64,000 nucleotides of DNA, from positions 248,001 through 312,000 of the forward strand of contig NZ_KI519494.1 of the NCBI RefSeq assembly GCF_000482745.1, written 5' to 3'. This DNA is from Oleidesulfovibrio alaskensis DSM 16109. Lineage in GTDB: Bacteria > Desulfobacterota > Desulfovibrionia > Desulfovibrionales > Desulfovibrionaceae. Positions within the stretch are counted from its first letter, which is position 1, and every line of letters starts with the position of its first letter. Below, in pieces: positions 42,713 to 50,607 of this stretch. The translations under genes were made by a program, and so were the position numbers. A model generated the notes under the pieces. The model was not told the DNA's origin. It saw only the letters and a program-made list of their open reading frames with translations, and searched no databases.

Positions 42713-43452
42713 TGCGGATTTTGAACGATATAGGCATGGTGCTGGGCGACACGTCGCGTTCGCGGGTATATCTGCAGGCGCTGGCTGCCCACGGCTTTGT
42801 GGTGGCTCATGCCTTTCTGCTGCCGGCCGGAGAAAAAGGCCGTCCGGGACAGCTGTGTGACCTGCAGGCTCAAACGCACGATACGCACGAGGCGCCGTGG
42901 GGCACGGTGGACCTGACTCTCGGCGTGCAGGGGCTGCTCCGGACGCAGGCGGCTGCCTGCACTGTTCTGCCTTCGGGTGATATCAATCATCCCGATGTGG
43001 TGGACATACTGGCGCAGGCCGCGCAGCCGGTGATGATCTATTCAGGCTTCGGGGGTGTTATTCTGCGGCAGGCGGTGCTGGGCTGCGGTAAGCGTTTTCT
43101 GCATGTGCATGGCGGGTACCTGCCGGACTATAAAGGCAGTACGGCAAATTATTACAGCTATCTGGCAGATGGCTGCTGCGGGGCGTCATCAATTTTCATG
43201 TCGGACAGGATAGATTCCGGACCGGTGCTGGTGCGGCAGCGTTTTCTGCCGCAGGGAAGCCTGCGGCAGGTGGACCATGTGCTTGATGCCTGCTACCGCG
43301 CGCAGGTGCTGTGCAGCACGCTGCAACTGTATCTTGAACACGGCAGCTGGCCGGATGCCGGATGCCGGGGCGAAGGGCGGGTGTATTACATAATGCACCC
43401 TGTGCTGCGCCATATAGCCGTATGCAGCAGCATGAAGGAGAACCATGCGTAA
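42712..43452 (+). CDS. Formyltransferase-family protein with altered catalytic triad
   Basis: 246 residues. HVHGGYLPDYKGSTANYY and FMSDRIDSGPVLVRQ match the methionyl-tRNA/sugar formyltransferase active-site segments, normally N-x-H ... D. The His and Asp are present, but the Asn is replaced by His (HVH). The N-terminal 90 residues form a short Rossmann-like part. In glycan loci this family N-formylates amino sugars with formyl-tetrahydrofolate; with Asn lost the activity is uncertain. It overlaps the next gene by 8 bp. Confidence 0.75.
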   Translation: MRILNDIGMVLGDTSRSRVYLQALAAHGFVVAHAFLLPAGEKGRPGQLCDLQAQTHDTHEAPWGTVDLTLGVQGLLRTQAAACTVLPSGDINHPDVVDILAQAAQPVMIYSGFGGVILRQAVLGCGKRFLHVHGGYLPDYKGSTANYYSYLADGCCGASSIFMSDRIDSGPVLVRQRFLPQGSLRQVDHVLDACYRAQVLCSTLQLYLEHGSWPDAGCRGEGRVYYIMHPVLRHIAVCSSMKENHA

Positions 43453-44230
43453 AACCTACCGCAGCGAAGACACCCGCAGCTACTGGCAACGCCGCTGGAG
43501 TGCCATTCCGGCAGATGCTCCCATGGAAAATGAATCCGCGTATCCTTTACGGTATGCGCTGGCGGCTTCGGCCATGGTCCGCGGCCGTATGCTGGAGGCA
43601 GGTTGCGGTGCAGGAAGATTGCTCCGGTATTTTTTCAATCGCGGGCATGACATTGTGGGCATGGATTACATCGCCGAGGCCGTGCAGAAGCTGAAGGAAA
43701 CAGCCCCGTCCCTGCCCGTGGAAGTGGGGGATATCACCGGCATGCGGTTTGCGGACGGTGAATTTGACTGTGTGCTGGCATTCGGGCTGTATCATAATTT
43801 CGAGCCGCAGCAGCTGATGGCCGCTTTGCAGGAGACTGCGCGTGTCATGCGCGATGGCGGGGTGCTGTGTGCTTCGTTCCGCGCTGACAACCTGTGCAAC
43901 AGAATCAACGACCGCCTTAAACAGCGCGGAACAGCCGGAGGGCGTGCTTTTCACAAACTTAATCTGCGTGAAGACGAGTTCCGCCTGATGCTTGAGGCGG
44001 CAGGATTCTGCGTGGAGCGCTTTGAATATGTGGAAAACATGTCGCTGTTGTACAAATTTCCCGTCTGGCGGGCAGCCGGAGGCAAGGTGATGAACGAGAA
44101 TGCGGCGCGTTCTGGCGGATATCGCCTCAATGCGGCAGGGCGGTTTATACAGGCTGCGCTGATGCGGTTTTTCTCCGCTTCGTTTGCAATTTCTATGTGG
44201 CCACCGCCCGGCTGCGGAGTTGATTTATGA
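43445..44230 (+). CDS. SAM-dependent methyltransferase (class I)
   Basis: 261 residues. MLEAGCGAGRLLRYFFNRG is the SAM loop, HDIVGMDYIAEAVQKLKE follows with the acidic ribose ligand, and CVLAFGLYHNFEPQQL and VMRDGGVLCASFR complete the core. GGAG precedes the ATG. In the Campylobacter phosphoramidate cluster two methyltransferases of about this size (Cj1419, Cj1420) provide the methoxy group, so this is the best local candidate for that step. An ordinary sugar methyltransferase is the alternative. Confidence 0.82.
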   Translation: MRKTYRSEDTRSYWQRRWSAIPADAPMENESAYPLRYALAASAMVRGRMLEAGCGAGRLLRYFFNRGHDIVGMDYIAEAVQKLKETAPSLPVEVGDITGMRFADGEFDCVLAFGLYHNFEPQQLMAALQETARVMRDGGVLCASFRADNLCNRINDRLKQRGTAGGRAFHKLNLREDEFRLMLEAAGFCVERFEYVENMSLLYKFPVWRAAGGKVMNENAARSGGYRLNAAGRFIQAALMRFFSASFAISMWPPPGCGVDL

Positions 44231-44886
44231 CGGTCCAGACGGTGCTTATAGCCATTTCGCAACGGGTGGAGCATGTTGCCGGACGTGCGGAAGTGCGCGA
44301 CTGTCTGGACAGGTCCTGGTCGCTTTTTATGGATCGCTGCGGGTGTGCGCTGTTTCCTGTGCCCTCGCATACGGCAGATGTCGGGGCTGCGCTTGATGCA
44401 GCCGGTGTGTCCGGAGTGATTCTGTCCGGAGGAAATTCGCTGTCGTGCACCGGAGCTCCGGATGCCGATATGGTTCGCGACAGGCTGGAGGCCGGATTGA
44501 TCGGTTATGCGCAGGCGCGCGGGCTGCCCGTTGCCGGTGTGTGCCGCGGTATGCAGATGCTTTGCCGGCATCTGAGCGGGGTGGTGCCCGTTCCTGTGAC
44601 CGGACATGCCGGCACACGGCATGCCCTGCTGTGCTCGCCGCAGGCGTTGCGGCACGGCATACACCGGACCGAGGTCGCTTCGTACCATGACTACGGCATA
44701 CCGTCCGCGGCGCTGGCTGGGCATTTTCATGTACTGGCGCAGTCGCAGGACGGCATGGCCGAGGCGGTGCTGTCGTTGTGCGGCGGCATGCTGGGTATCA
44801 TGTGGCATCCGGAACGCGGACAGCCTTTTGACGAGGGCGATGTGGAGCTTTTCAGCAACTTATTCAACGCAGGCGGAGTGCGATAG
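44227..44886 (+). CDS. Class I glutamine-amidotransferase-like hydrolase, probable gamma-glutamyl-CDP-amidate hydrolase (Cj1417 type)
   Basis: 219 residues. The nucleophile is in GLPVAGVCRGMQMLCRHLSG, with VSGVILSGGNSLSC before it and GIMWHPERGQPF near the C-terminus providing the His/Glu. This is the peptidase C26-like gamma-glutamyl hydrolase subgroup. In Campylobacter its counterpart removes glutamate from CDP-L-glutamine to give cytidine diphosphoramidate. It overlaps the methyltransferase by 4 bp (ATGA) and abuts the cytidylyltransferase gene, as the pathway predicts. Confidence 0.83.
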   Translation: MTVQTVLIAISQRVEHVAGRAEVRDCLDRSWSLFMDRCGCALFPVPSHTADVGAALDAAGVSGVILSGGNSLSCTGAPDADMVRDRLEAGLIGYAQARGLPVAGVCRGMQMLCRHLSGVVPVPVTGHAGTRHALLCSPQALRHGIHRTEVASYHDYGIPSAALAGHFHVLAQSQDGMAEAVLSLCGGMLGIMWHPERGQPFDEGDVELFSNLFNAGGVR

Positions 44887-45657
44887 ATGAAAGCTGTTAT
44901 TCTGGCCGCCGGTAGCGGCACACGACTGCGTCCGTATACGCAGGACAGGCCGAAATGCATGGTACAGCTGTGCGGTGCGCCCATGCTGCATACGCAGATA
45001 CAGGTGCTTCGTTCCTGCGGGATAGACGATATAACAGTGGTTGGCGGTTACCTTGCAGACCGTCTGGACCCGTGCGGCAGCCGCGTGGTTGTGAACGGGG
45101 ACTACGCGGCCACCAATATGGTCTGGACACTGAAGTGTGTTGCCCGGGAACTGGGCGACGACGTGATCGTTTCTTACGGAGACATACTGTACCACCCCGA
45201 TATTCTGGCAGGCATATGTGCCGGCGACGCTTCTGTGGCGGTGGCTGTCGACGCCGCCTGGCACGGATACTGGCAGCAGCGCTTTGATGATGTGCTGGCT
45301 GACGCCGAAACCCTGCGTCTTGAAGGTGACCGCATTACGGAGATCGGCCGCAGGCCGCAATCACTGGCCGACATTCAGGGGCAGTATATAGGTCTGATGC
45401 GTTTTTCCGCAGATGGCGCACAGCTATTGCGCGATACGTTGTGCGGTCTTGCAGGCGATTCACCCGTTGCCGGAAAACCGGCCCGCAGCGCCTACATGAC
45501 TGATCTGCTGCAGTCGTTCATCGATGACGGGCACCCCTGCACCGCCGTGCCTTTCACCGGCAGCTGGTGCGAGGTGGACACCGTGCGTGATCTTTCCGTC
45601 GCAGAGGGCAGAGTGTGCCCGTGGGTGCGCGGACTGGCAGAACGGGGGGGTGCCTAG
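44887..45657 (+). CDS. Nucleotidyltransferase, probable CTP:L-glutamine-phosphate cytidylyltransferase (Cj1416 type)
   Basis: 256 residues, a GT-A-fold NTP transferase: MKAVILAAGSGTRLRPYTQD (NTP loop), RPKCMVQLCGAPML, DVIVSYGDILYHPD (metal-binding Asp), and WCEVDTVRDLSVAE near the end. Size and sequence type match LicC-like cytidylyltransferases and the Campylobacter enzyme that makes CDP-L-glutamine. It lies directly between the hydrolase and asparagine-synthase genes, overlapping the latter by 1 bp. A phosphocholine cytidylyltransferase role is an alternative given the choline theme. Confidence 0.83.
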   Translation: MKAVILAAGSGTRLRPYTQDRPKCMVQLCGAPMLHTQIQVLRSCGIDDITVVGGYLADRLDPCGSRVVVNGDYAATNMVWTLKCVARELGDDVIVSYGDILYHPDILAGICAGDASVAVAVDAAWHGYWQQRFDDVLADAETLRLEGDRITEIGRRPQSLADIQGQYIGLMRFSADGAQLLRDTLCGLAGDSPVAGKPARSAYMTDLLQSFIDDGHPCTAVPFTGSWCEVDTVRDLSVAEGRVCPWVRGLAERGGA

Positions 45658-47519
45658 TGTGCGGCATATGCGGCATGTTCAATGCGCCGGCGACGTCGCG
45701 CCGCGTTCTGGAAAGAATGCTTGAGGCTCTGGAACACCGGGGACCGGACTCCTGCGGCGTGTACAGTGACGGCAGCTATCTGGCGGGAATGCGGCGGCTG
45801 GCCATCAACGATGTGGCAGGCGGCGGGCAACCGCTGTTCAATGCTTCGGGCAGCGTGGCTTTGCTGTACAACGGCGAGATTTATAATTCTCCCTCGCTGC
45901 GCCGGATGCTGCAGAAAGAAGGCGTTGTTTTTGCCACCAGCTCCGACGGCGAGGTGATCTGTCATTTATATGACCGGCACGGCGAGGCGGCGTTTCAGAT
46001 GCTTGACGGCATGTTCGCCTGTGCTCTCTGGGATTCGGAAAAATGCCGTCTTGTCCTTGCCCGCGATATTCCCGGAGAAAAGCCGCTGTACTACGCCCGT
46101 ACCCGCAGCGGCGGGGTTGTTTTTGCCTCGGAGATAAAAAGCCTTGTGCGGCACCCTGATGTCAGCCGGGAGCTTGATTATCAGGCGCTCTGGGATTTTC
46201 CTACTTTTTTGTGGATTCCCGAACCGCGGACAGTACTGCGTGATGTGCGCGCTGTGGAGCGTGGCAGCATACTGGTGTTTGACGGGCAGACCATGCGCAG
46301 CACGGCCATTGCCAACACATTCGGTCCTGCAGAGGATATGGCCGCTCTTTCGGATGATGATGCGGCGGGGCTGGTGCGTACCACCGTGGAAGATGCCATC
46401 CGCACGCGGCTGCTTTCGGATGTGCCGGTGGGCAGTTTTCTGAGCAGCGGGCTGGACAGTTCCATAATATGTGCCGTGGCGTCGCGCGAGCTGCCTTCGT
46501 TGTCCACGTTTACCATCGGGTTCGAGCAGTGCGCGGATCCCTACCACGGTATGGCCGATGAATCGGCAGGGGCGGAAGAATTCGCCGCGCTGCTGGGCAC
46601 CCGGCATACAACCATCCGGGTTACGGCTGAAACGTTCCGCCGGAGTTTGCATGAATTTTGCTTGTATGGAGATCAGCCCTTTGCCGTTTCTTCGGGGCTG
46701 GGTGTTTTTGCCGTTTCCAGAGCTGCCCGCGAACAGGGCATAAAAGTACTGCTTACCGGCGACGGCGCCGACGAGGCTTTCGGCGGGTATTCATGGTACG
46801 CCCATCTGCAGGGGATTGACTCTCTGGCTGCGCAGACTGCGGGAGAAGCAAGCGTTTCCTTTCAGAATACAGGCATGCCGGTCGAGCAGCGTCTGCGGGT
46901 GCTGGCGGGGTACGGGGCGGCGCAACGGGCATGGGCCTGGCACTACTATGCCTCGGAACAGGAAAAAACAGCGCTGTTCGCCGCGGCACCATTTGAAAAT
47001 GTTCGTCCGTCACTGCGTTTTTTTGAAAGATTTTTTACCCGACGCCCGCAGCCCGAAGATTACATACGGCAGGACAGAGCATTTTATTTTCCGTTTGAGA
47101 TGCTTCGCAAAGCCGACAGGATGACTATGGCGAATTCTGTGGAGGGGCGGGTGCCTTTTGCCGCTCCTGCGGTGCAGCAGCTGGCCGAAGGGCTTTCACT
47201 GCGGCAGATGGTGCACGGAACGGAGCTTAAATGGCTGCTGCGCAAAGCCTTTGCCGATGTATTGCCACCTCAGGTGGCGCGGCGGCCCAAGCACGGCTTC
47301 AATGTGCCGGTGGACAGGTGGCTGCGCGGAGAATGGGCAGACATGGTGTCAGATACGTTCCGCTCGGGTTCGCGTCTGGCAGAGACGCGGTTGCTGGCAC
47401 CGGATGCTGCTGCGCGGGCACGACTTATGCTGGAAGACCCGCAGAGGCTCAATGGTCATACGCTGTTTTGTTACATTATGCTTAACCTGTGGCTTGAGGA
47501 GTTTGCATCATGGAACTGA
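45657..47519 (+). CDS. asnB: Asparagine synthetase-type glutamine-dependent amidotransferase
   Basis: 620 residues. GTG 45657 is fixed by the need for an N-terminal nucleophile Cys right after the initiator (MCGICGMF). The Ntn glutaminase half includes LEHRGPDSCGVY and LLYNGEIYN. The synthetase half has the PP-loop SFLSSGLDSSIICAVASREL and LTGDGADEAFGGYSWYAH. In surface-polysaccharide loci such enzymes amidate uronic acids or other carboxylates, so general asparagine synthesis is the less likely role here. It overlaps the NeuB-like gene by 10 bp. Confidence 0.92.
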   Translation: MCGICGMFNAPATSRRVLERMLEALEHRGPDSCGVYSDGSYLAGMRRLAINDVAGGGQPLFNASGSVALLYNGEIYNSPSLRRMLQKEGVVFATSSDGEVICHLYDRHGEAAFQMLDGMFACALWDSEKCRLVLARDIPGEKPLYYARTRSGGVVFASEIKSLVRHPDVSRELDYQALWDFPTFLWIPEPRTVLRDVRAVERGSILVFDGQTMRSTAIANTFGPAEDMAALSDDDAAGLVRTTVEDAIRTRLLSDVPVGSFLSSGLDSSIICAVASRELPSLSTFTIGFEQCADPYHGMADESAGAEEFAALLGTRHTTIRVTAETFRRSLHEFCLYGDQPFAVSSGLGVFAVSRAAREQGIKVLLTGDGADEAFGGYSWYAHLQGIDSLAAQTAGEASVSFQNTGMPVEQRLRVLAGYGAAQRAWAWHYYASEQEKTALFAAAPFENVRPSLRFFERFFTRRPQPEDYIRQDRAFYFPFEMLRKADRMTMANSVEGRVPFAAPAVQQLAEGLSLRQMVHGTELKWLLRKAFADVLPPQVARRPKHGFNVPVDRWLRGEWADMVSDTFRSGSRLAETRLLAPDAAARARLMLEDPQRLNGHTLFCYIMLNLWLEEFASWN

Positions 47520-48211
47520 TTGTGGAGATAGGGCAGAACCACAACGGAGATATGAATCTTGCGCTGGATATGGTGCGCATTGCCGCCGAAGCCGGTGCCG
47601 ATGTGGCTAAATTTCAGGTGTATGATGCCAGGGCGTTGTTTCCGCGTGAAGGTAACCCGTGGTTCGAATACAACTGCGCCACAGAGCTTTCGCGCGACGA
47701 TGTGGCCCTGCTGGCTGATGCATGCCGCAGGTACGGCATTGAATTCATGGCTTCTGTGTTCGACGAGGAACGTGTGGAGTGGCTGGAAGATCTGGGTGTG
47801 CGGCGTTACAAGGTTGCCTCCCGTTCCGTAACCGAAACTCCGCTGCTGCGGCGTCTCGCGGCCACGGGCAAGCCGTTGCTTGTATCGCTGGGTATGTGGC
47901 GGGGAGACGGCTTTCCGCAGATTGCCGGTGCAGACCGTGTGGAATATCTTTACTGCGTTTCGGAATATCCGACACCGCTGGAGCACCTGCATCTGCAGCA
48001 CTGCGATTTTAACGCCTATGCAGGATTCAGCGATCACAGCATAGGTCTTACCGCGGCCATGGCTGCTCTTTCCCGCGGGGCGCGCATCATCGAAAAGCAT
48101 TTTACCATCGACAAAACCATGTACGGGCCGGACCACGAAGGCAGCATGGATGCAGAGGAACTGCGCAGGCTGGTCCGGTTCAGGGATGAGCTAGCGCTAT
48201 GCCTGAAGTAG
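47510..48211 (+). CDS. Short NeuB-family nonulosonate synthase-like protein without SAF domain
   Basis: 233 residues. IVEIGQNHNGDMNLALDM, VAKFQVYDARALF, YAGFSDHSIGLTAAMAAL and IIEKHFTIDKTMYGPDHEGS match the NeuB barrel that condenses PEP with a hexosamine to make sialic, legionaminic or pseudaminic acid. Usual NeuB proteins have about 340 residues; the C-terminal antifreeze-like SAF domain, which reaches into the partner active site, is missing, and the barrel itself is short. It overlaps the gene downstream by 13 bp. Activity on a smaller or different aldose is possible. Confidence 0.83.
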   Translation: MELIVEIGQNHNGDMNLALDMVRIAAEAGADVAKFQVYDARALFPREGNPWFEYNCATELSRDDVALLADACRRYGIEFMASVFDEERVEWLEDLGVRRYKVASRSVTETPLLRRLAATGKPLLVSLGMWRGDGFPQIAGADRVEYLYCVSEYPTPLEHLHLQHCDFNAYAGFSDHSIGLTAAMAALSRGARIIEKHFTIDKTMYGPDHEGSMDAEELRRLVRFRDELALCLK

Positions 48212-49557
48212 CACCGAAAGTAACGGTATACATATCGTCGCACAACTACGGAGAGTATCTGGAGCAGGCTGTGGAAAGCGTGCTGCGTCAGAATTTCGAC
48301 CGGTGGGAGTTGTTTCTTGTCGACGATAATTCTTCGGATAACACCCGCGACATTCTGCAGTACTACAGGGGAGCCGGACGTATCCGTATTCTGCAGGGTG
48401 AAGGGCGGGGGCTTATCCCCGTGGCTAACACGGTTCTTGAGCTTGCCCGCGGAGAATACATCATCCGGCTGGATGCCGATGATGTGTTTGACGAAAATAT
48501 TCTGCTGGTGCTTTCCAACTACCTTGACCGCAATCCGGATGTGGCCATGGTATTCCCCGATTACTATCTGATGGATCAGGACGGGGTGCTGTATTCTTCG
48601 TTCCGCAAGGAATCACTGGCGGGCAATGACAATGTGCAGGACATGCCCCCTCACGGTGCCTGCACCATGATACGCACCTCGGTGCTCCGTGAAATAGGCG
48701 GCTATGACGCATCGCTGCCCGCGCAGGACGGCTTTTATGTATGGAGCCGCATACGCGATAAATACGGGGTGCATAACATCAATCTGCCGTTGTTCTGCTA
48801 CCGCCAGCACGGCTATAACCTGACCCGCAATGCAGCTCGTATAACACTGGCCCGGCAGGCTGTGAAAAAAAGTGTCTGCGACGGCATGGGCACCTGTGAG
48901 CAGCCGGTGGTGGCGGTCATCCCCTGCCGCAGTTGCTACGACTTTGTGCCCGATGTGTGGAAAGAGCGCATCGGCGGGCTGTCCCTGCTGGATATGGCCG
49001 TGGGGAAATGCGTCGATTCCGCCTTGTTCAGCAGTATTGTGGTTACTTCCGATACCACCGAGGTGCTGGATACGATTGGCGGTGTCAGTGACCCGCGACT
49101 GCGTTTTCTGCCGCGTGAGCATGCTTCGACCTACAGGTCGCGTCCCATGACGGATACGCTCAAAAGTGTGGCGGCTCAGCTTGCTTTACCGGATTCTGCC
49201 ATTATGCTGCTGTGTTACCCTCAGGCACCGTTTACCACAGTGGAAACACTGGAAGAGGCCGTGCATACACTGCTGATGTTTGATGCGGACAGTGTATTTA
49301 CGGCGATACCCGTGGACAAGCCGCTGTACCGGAGGGGCCCCAACGGTATGACCTGCATCAATCCGTCCACATTTTCGACCAGTGATTTCAATACAATTTT
49401 TCAGGAATCGCGCAACGTGTTCGCCCTTAAGGTTGGTAATCTGAAAAAGGGCAGCATGACCGGCAATAAAAGCATCTGCTATCCCATTGCCGGTGAGGAG
49501 GTGCTGTACATCAACAGTGCGCAGGACCTTGCAGCGGCACGTTCCTTTTTACCCTAG
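48199..49557 (+). CDS. Fusion of GT2 glycosyltransferase and CMP-sugar-synthetase-like domain
   Basis: 452 residues. Residues 5-225 are a family 2 glycosyltransferase: VTVYISSHNYGEYLEQAVES, LFLVDDNSSDNT, IIRLDADDVFDENI with the metal-binding D-x-D, and HGACTMIRTSVLREIGGYD. Residues 235-450 resemble NeuA-type cytidylyltransferases (VVAVIPCRSCYDFVPDVWKE, LFSSIVVTSDTTEVLDTI, MLLCYPQAPFTTVETLEEAV). The usual A-R-G-G-S-K nucleotide loop is altered (CRSCYDFVPDVWKE), so CTP use is uncertain. Such a fusion may channel an activated sugar from synthetase to transferase. Confidence 0.82.
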   Translation: MPEVAPKVTVYISSHNYGEYLEQAVESVLRQNFDRWELFLVDDNSSDNTRDILQYYRGAGRIRILQGEGRGLIPVANTVLELARGEYIIRLDADDVFDENILLVLSNYLDRNPDVAMVFPDYYLMDQDGVLYSSFRKESLAGNDNVQDMPPHGACTMIRTSVLREIGGYDASLPAQDGFYVWSRIRDKYGVHNINLPLFCYRQHGYNLTRNAARITLARQAVKKSVCDGMGTCEQPVVAVIPCRSCYDFVPDVWKERIGGLSLLDMAVGKCVDSALFSSIVVTSDTTEVLDTIGGVSDPRLRFLPREHASTYRSRPMTDTLKSVAAQLALPDSAIMLLCYPQAPFTTVETLEEAVHTLLMFDADSVFTAIPVDKPLYRRGPNGMTCINPSTFSTSDFNTIFQESRNVFALKVGNLKKGSMTGNKSICYPIAGEEVLYINSAQDLAAARSFLP

Positions 49558-49571
49558 CTGCGGAAAAGTGC

Positions 49572-50603
49572 ATGAAAACGTATTATTCAAAATCACTCAG
49601 CGCCACCTTCGGACGTCAGGCATCTTTTCTGGCAAAAAACGATGAGCTGGTGGCCCGTGCCGCACAGGCCACTGCCGCCCTGTGCGCCATGCCGGCAAGA
49701 ACCCACTGCCCCCTTTGTGCCGGTACCGCACCGCAGGCACAGGATTTTGTGCACCGTGGTGCGGCATATTTCCGTTGCCCCCGTTGCGGACATATTGTTT
49801 CCTGCAACGACCCTTCTTTTCTGGAGCAGGACGAAGAACAGTTTGCCAAGGTGTATCCTGCATTGCGGGGAGAGGAACGCGAAGCCCGCAGACTGAATGT
49901 TTATCAGCCCAAGCTCGACTGGGTTCTGGAATCGTGCCGCCGCGAACTGGGCCGCGACAGGCAGCATATGCTGGCCTGTCAGTGGCTTGAGATAGGCTGC
50001 GGTGAAGGTTTTTTTCTGGAGGCGCTGCAGCGCAGCGGAGCGGAGCATGTGAGCGGGGTGGAAGCTGACACCATCATGGCAGGACGCTGTGCCGGTCTGC
50101 TGGGGGCTGACTGCGTGGATATTTCCCACCGTCCGTTAGCCTGCGAGATCAGGGAGCGGCGTTTTGATGTTCTGGCTGCATGGTATGTGCTGGAGCATGT
50201 GCCTGACCTGCATTCAGTGGCTCAGGCTCTGGCTTCGGTGCCGGCCGGTACGCTGTTTTGCTTCGCGGTGCCCATGTTCAGCCTGTCGGTTGTGCTGGAA
50301 AGCGCCTGCCACGGGCACTTTGCACGCACGCTGGATAACGACATCCACACACAGCTTTTTACCGATGATTCCATTGATTATTTTCTGCATAGTGCGGGGT
50401 TTGAAAAAGTGTCCCACTGGGTTTTCGGGCAGGATGTCATCGACCTTGGCCGGATTATCAGAAACGGTATAGCCGGAAGCTACTCAGAAGATATGGCCGC
50501 CGGCGTGTGCTCCATGCTTTCGGAAGCGTATGAAGAACTGCAGGGTGTTGTGGACAGGCATTTGATGTCCGACTCGCGCCATGTGCTTGCCGTGAAAAGG
50601 TAG
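49572..50603 (+). CDS. Class I methyltransferase with N-terminal zinc ribbon (second copy)
   Basis: 343 residues. The cysteine ribbon is CPLCAGTAPQ ... CPRCGHIVSC. The SAM loop is WLEIGCGEGFFLEALQRSG, followed by SGVEADTIMAGRCAG, FDVLAAWYVLEHVPDLHSV and CFAVPMFSLSVVLE. It has the same domain order as the protein at 36485-37477, though the sequences differ widely. A modifier of the glycan or of a nucleotide sugar; substrate unknown. Confidence 0.83.
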   Translation: MKTYYSKSLSATFGRQASFLAKNDELVARAAQATAALCAMPARTHCPLCAGTAPQAQDFVHRGAAYFRCPRCGHIVSCNDPSFLEQDEEQFAKVYPALRGEEREARRLNVYQPKLDWVLESCRRELGRDRQHMLACQWLEIGCGEGFFLEALQRSGAEHVSGVEADTIMAGRCAGLLGADCVDISHRPLACEIRERRFDVLAAWYVLEHVPDLHSVAQALASVPAGTLFCFAVPMFSLSVVLESACHGHFARTLDNDIHTQLFTDDSIDYFLHSAGFEKVSHWVFGQDVIDLGRIIRNGIAGSYSEDMAAGVCSMLSEAYEELQGVVDRHLMSDSRHVLAVKR

Positions 50604-50607
50604 TGCC

